DNA from: Lysobacteraceae bacterium
GTDB taxonomy: Bacteria > Pseudomonadota > Gammaproteobacteria > Steroidobacterales > Steroidobacteraceae
Direction: 5' to 3'
Length of the DNA stretch: 6,722 nucleotides
Assembly (NCBI GenBank): GCA_012516015.1
Contig: JAAYXG010000702.1
Location: forward strand, 1 to 6,722
The translations under genes and the position numbers were made by a program. Below, piece by piece: positions 6,211 through 6,722 of this stretch; positions within the stretch are counted from its first letter, which is position 1; the number at the start of each line of letters is the position of its first letter. Below the pieces are notes generated by a model. That model was not told the DNA's origin and searched no databases. It saw nothing but the letters and a program-made list of their open reading frames with translations.

Positions 6211-6722
6211 TCAAGCGGCGTCAACACGCCTCAGACTCGGCGGTGAGTCGCTCCGATCGAGCCTGAGCACGAAATCGAACGCGTCGAGCCGTGTGCAGAG
6301 CTCGAAATCGCGCGCGGGCGCCCAATCGCAGGCGGGATCGAAGAATTTCCGTGCGCTGCTTGCCTCGCGCAGCCGCTCTCGGATCGAGCCGGTATCGAAA
6401 GGTTCGTCCCGCAGCCTCGCGAGCAATAGTTGCGCGCAGAGGTCGTCCTCGTCGCAGCGCTCTCGCGCCTCGTGGCCCATCCTTACCAGCGTAACCTCCG
6501 CCGGATTGCACGCACGCAGATAGCGAACGATCGCGGCCGCATTCACGAGCGCGCCAGTCAGCACCTCGCTCGCACCGGTCGCGTTCGTCAGTCCTTGCGT
6601 TCCCGCGTGCGTCGTATGAATGAGCGTACGGCCGACAACGTCGAGCGATTCCAGCTCCGTCGGCGAGTTCCCGCAGTCGAAGCCAGGCAATCGCCGCGCG
6701 TGTCGTTCGCCAACGAGGAGCC
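6211..6722 (-). CDS. 2-phosphosulfolactate phosphatase family protein (ComB-like), C-terminal part
   Basis: ComB removes phosphate from 2-phosphosulfolactate to give sulfolactate. In methanogens this serves coenzyme M synthesis, and homologues occur in many bacteria. The reading frame is open to the right edge, so the start is outside the window; 170 residues are visible. Family landmarks are LLVGER near the visible N-terminus, LPGFDCGNSP, TLIHTTHAGTQGL (the TT-x-GT segment), and GALVNAAAIVRYL. The acidic RCDEDDLCAQLLLARL lies in the second half, and the stop is at 6213-6211. A TTG at 6690 could be mistaken for a start, but LLVGER upstream is conserved family sequence, so the gene is longer. 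No other sulfolactate or coenzyme M gene is visible here, so the physiological substrate is unproven. It is the first visible gene of the comB-DUF486-HIT cluster. Confidence 0.85.
   Translation of the reverse strand, partial: LLVGERHARRLPGFDCGNSPTELESLDVVGRTLIHTTHAGTQGLTNATGASEVLTGALVNAAAIVRYLRACNPAEVTLVRMGHEARERCDEDDLCAQLLLARLRDEPFDTGSIRERLREASSARKFFDPACDWAPARDFELCTRLDAFDFVLRLDRSDSPPSLRRVDAA

Overview
This window reads as an ordinary chromosomal housekeeping region of a high-GC proteobacterium, most likely a gammaproteobacterium. The reasons are the lgt-thyA gene order familiar from Enterobacteria and Pseudomonas, close agreement of the ThyA N-terminus with the E. coli protein, and an RlmI-type rRNA methyltransferase. 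I cannot place it below class level. There are eight protein genes, two of them cut by the window ends. I see no tRNA, rRNA, CRISPR array, insertion sequence, phage gene or recognisable defence system.

Layout. Positions 1-236 (minus) hold the start of thyA. Positions 237-407 are a short intergenic stretch with a GC-rich heptamer repeat unit. lgt (408-1343, minus) lies upstream of thyA, and rlmI (1391-2599, minus) lies upstream of lgt, so rlmI-lgt-thyA look like one transcription direction and possibly one operon. An 82-bp divergent gap separates rlmI from a YyaL/SPATA20-type thioredoxin-fold gene on the plus strand (2682-4778). That gene converges on a TfoX-N domain gene (4827-5252, minus). 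Upstream of the tfoX-like gene is a 121-bp gap with a palindrome whose arms resemble a -35 and a -10 box. Then come three closely packed minus-strand genes, in transcription order: a 2-phosphosulfolactate phosphatase family gene (comB-like, cut at the right edge), a DUF486 membrane protein and a HIT-family hydrolase.

Functional picture. The left group serves core metabolism: dTMP synthesis, lipoprotein maturation and 23S rRNA methylation. The right group is a loose set of small accessory enzymes with no obvious shared pathway.

The most interesting structure is at the lgt-thyA junction. A two-and-a-bit copy tandem repeat with a 40-bp unit, built from heptamers, overlaps the 3' end of lgt, encodes its last ~23 residues and supplies its stop codon. 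A further unit lies in opposite orientation in the thyA leader. Just beyond the repeat, in the lgt frame, is a plausible short coding tail. This suggests the repeat invaded lgt and replaced its original C-terminus, but that is inference and needs comparison with relatives.
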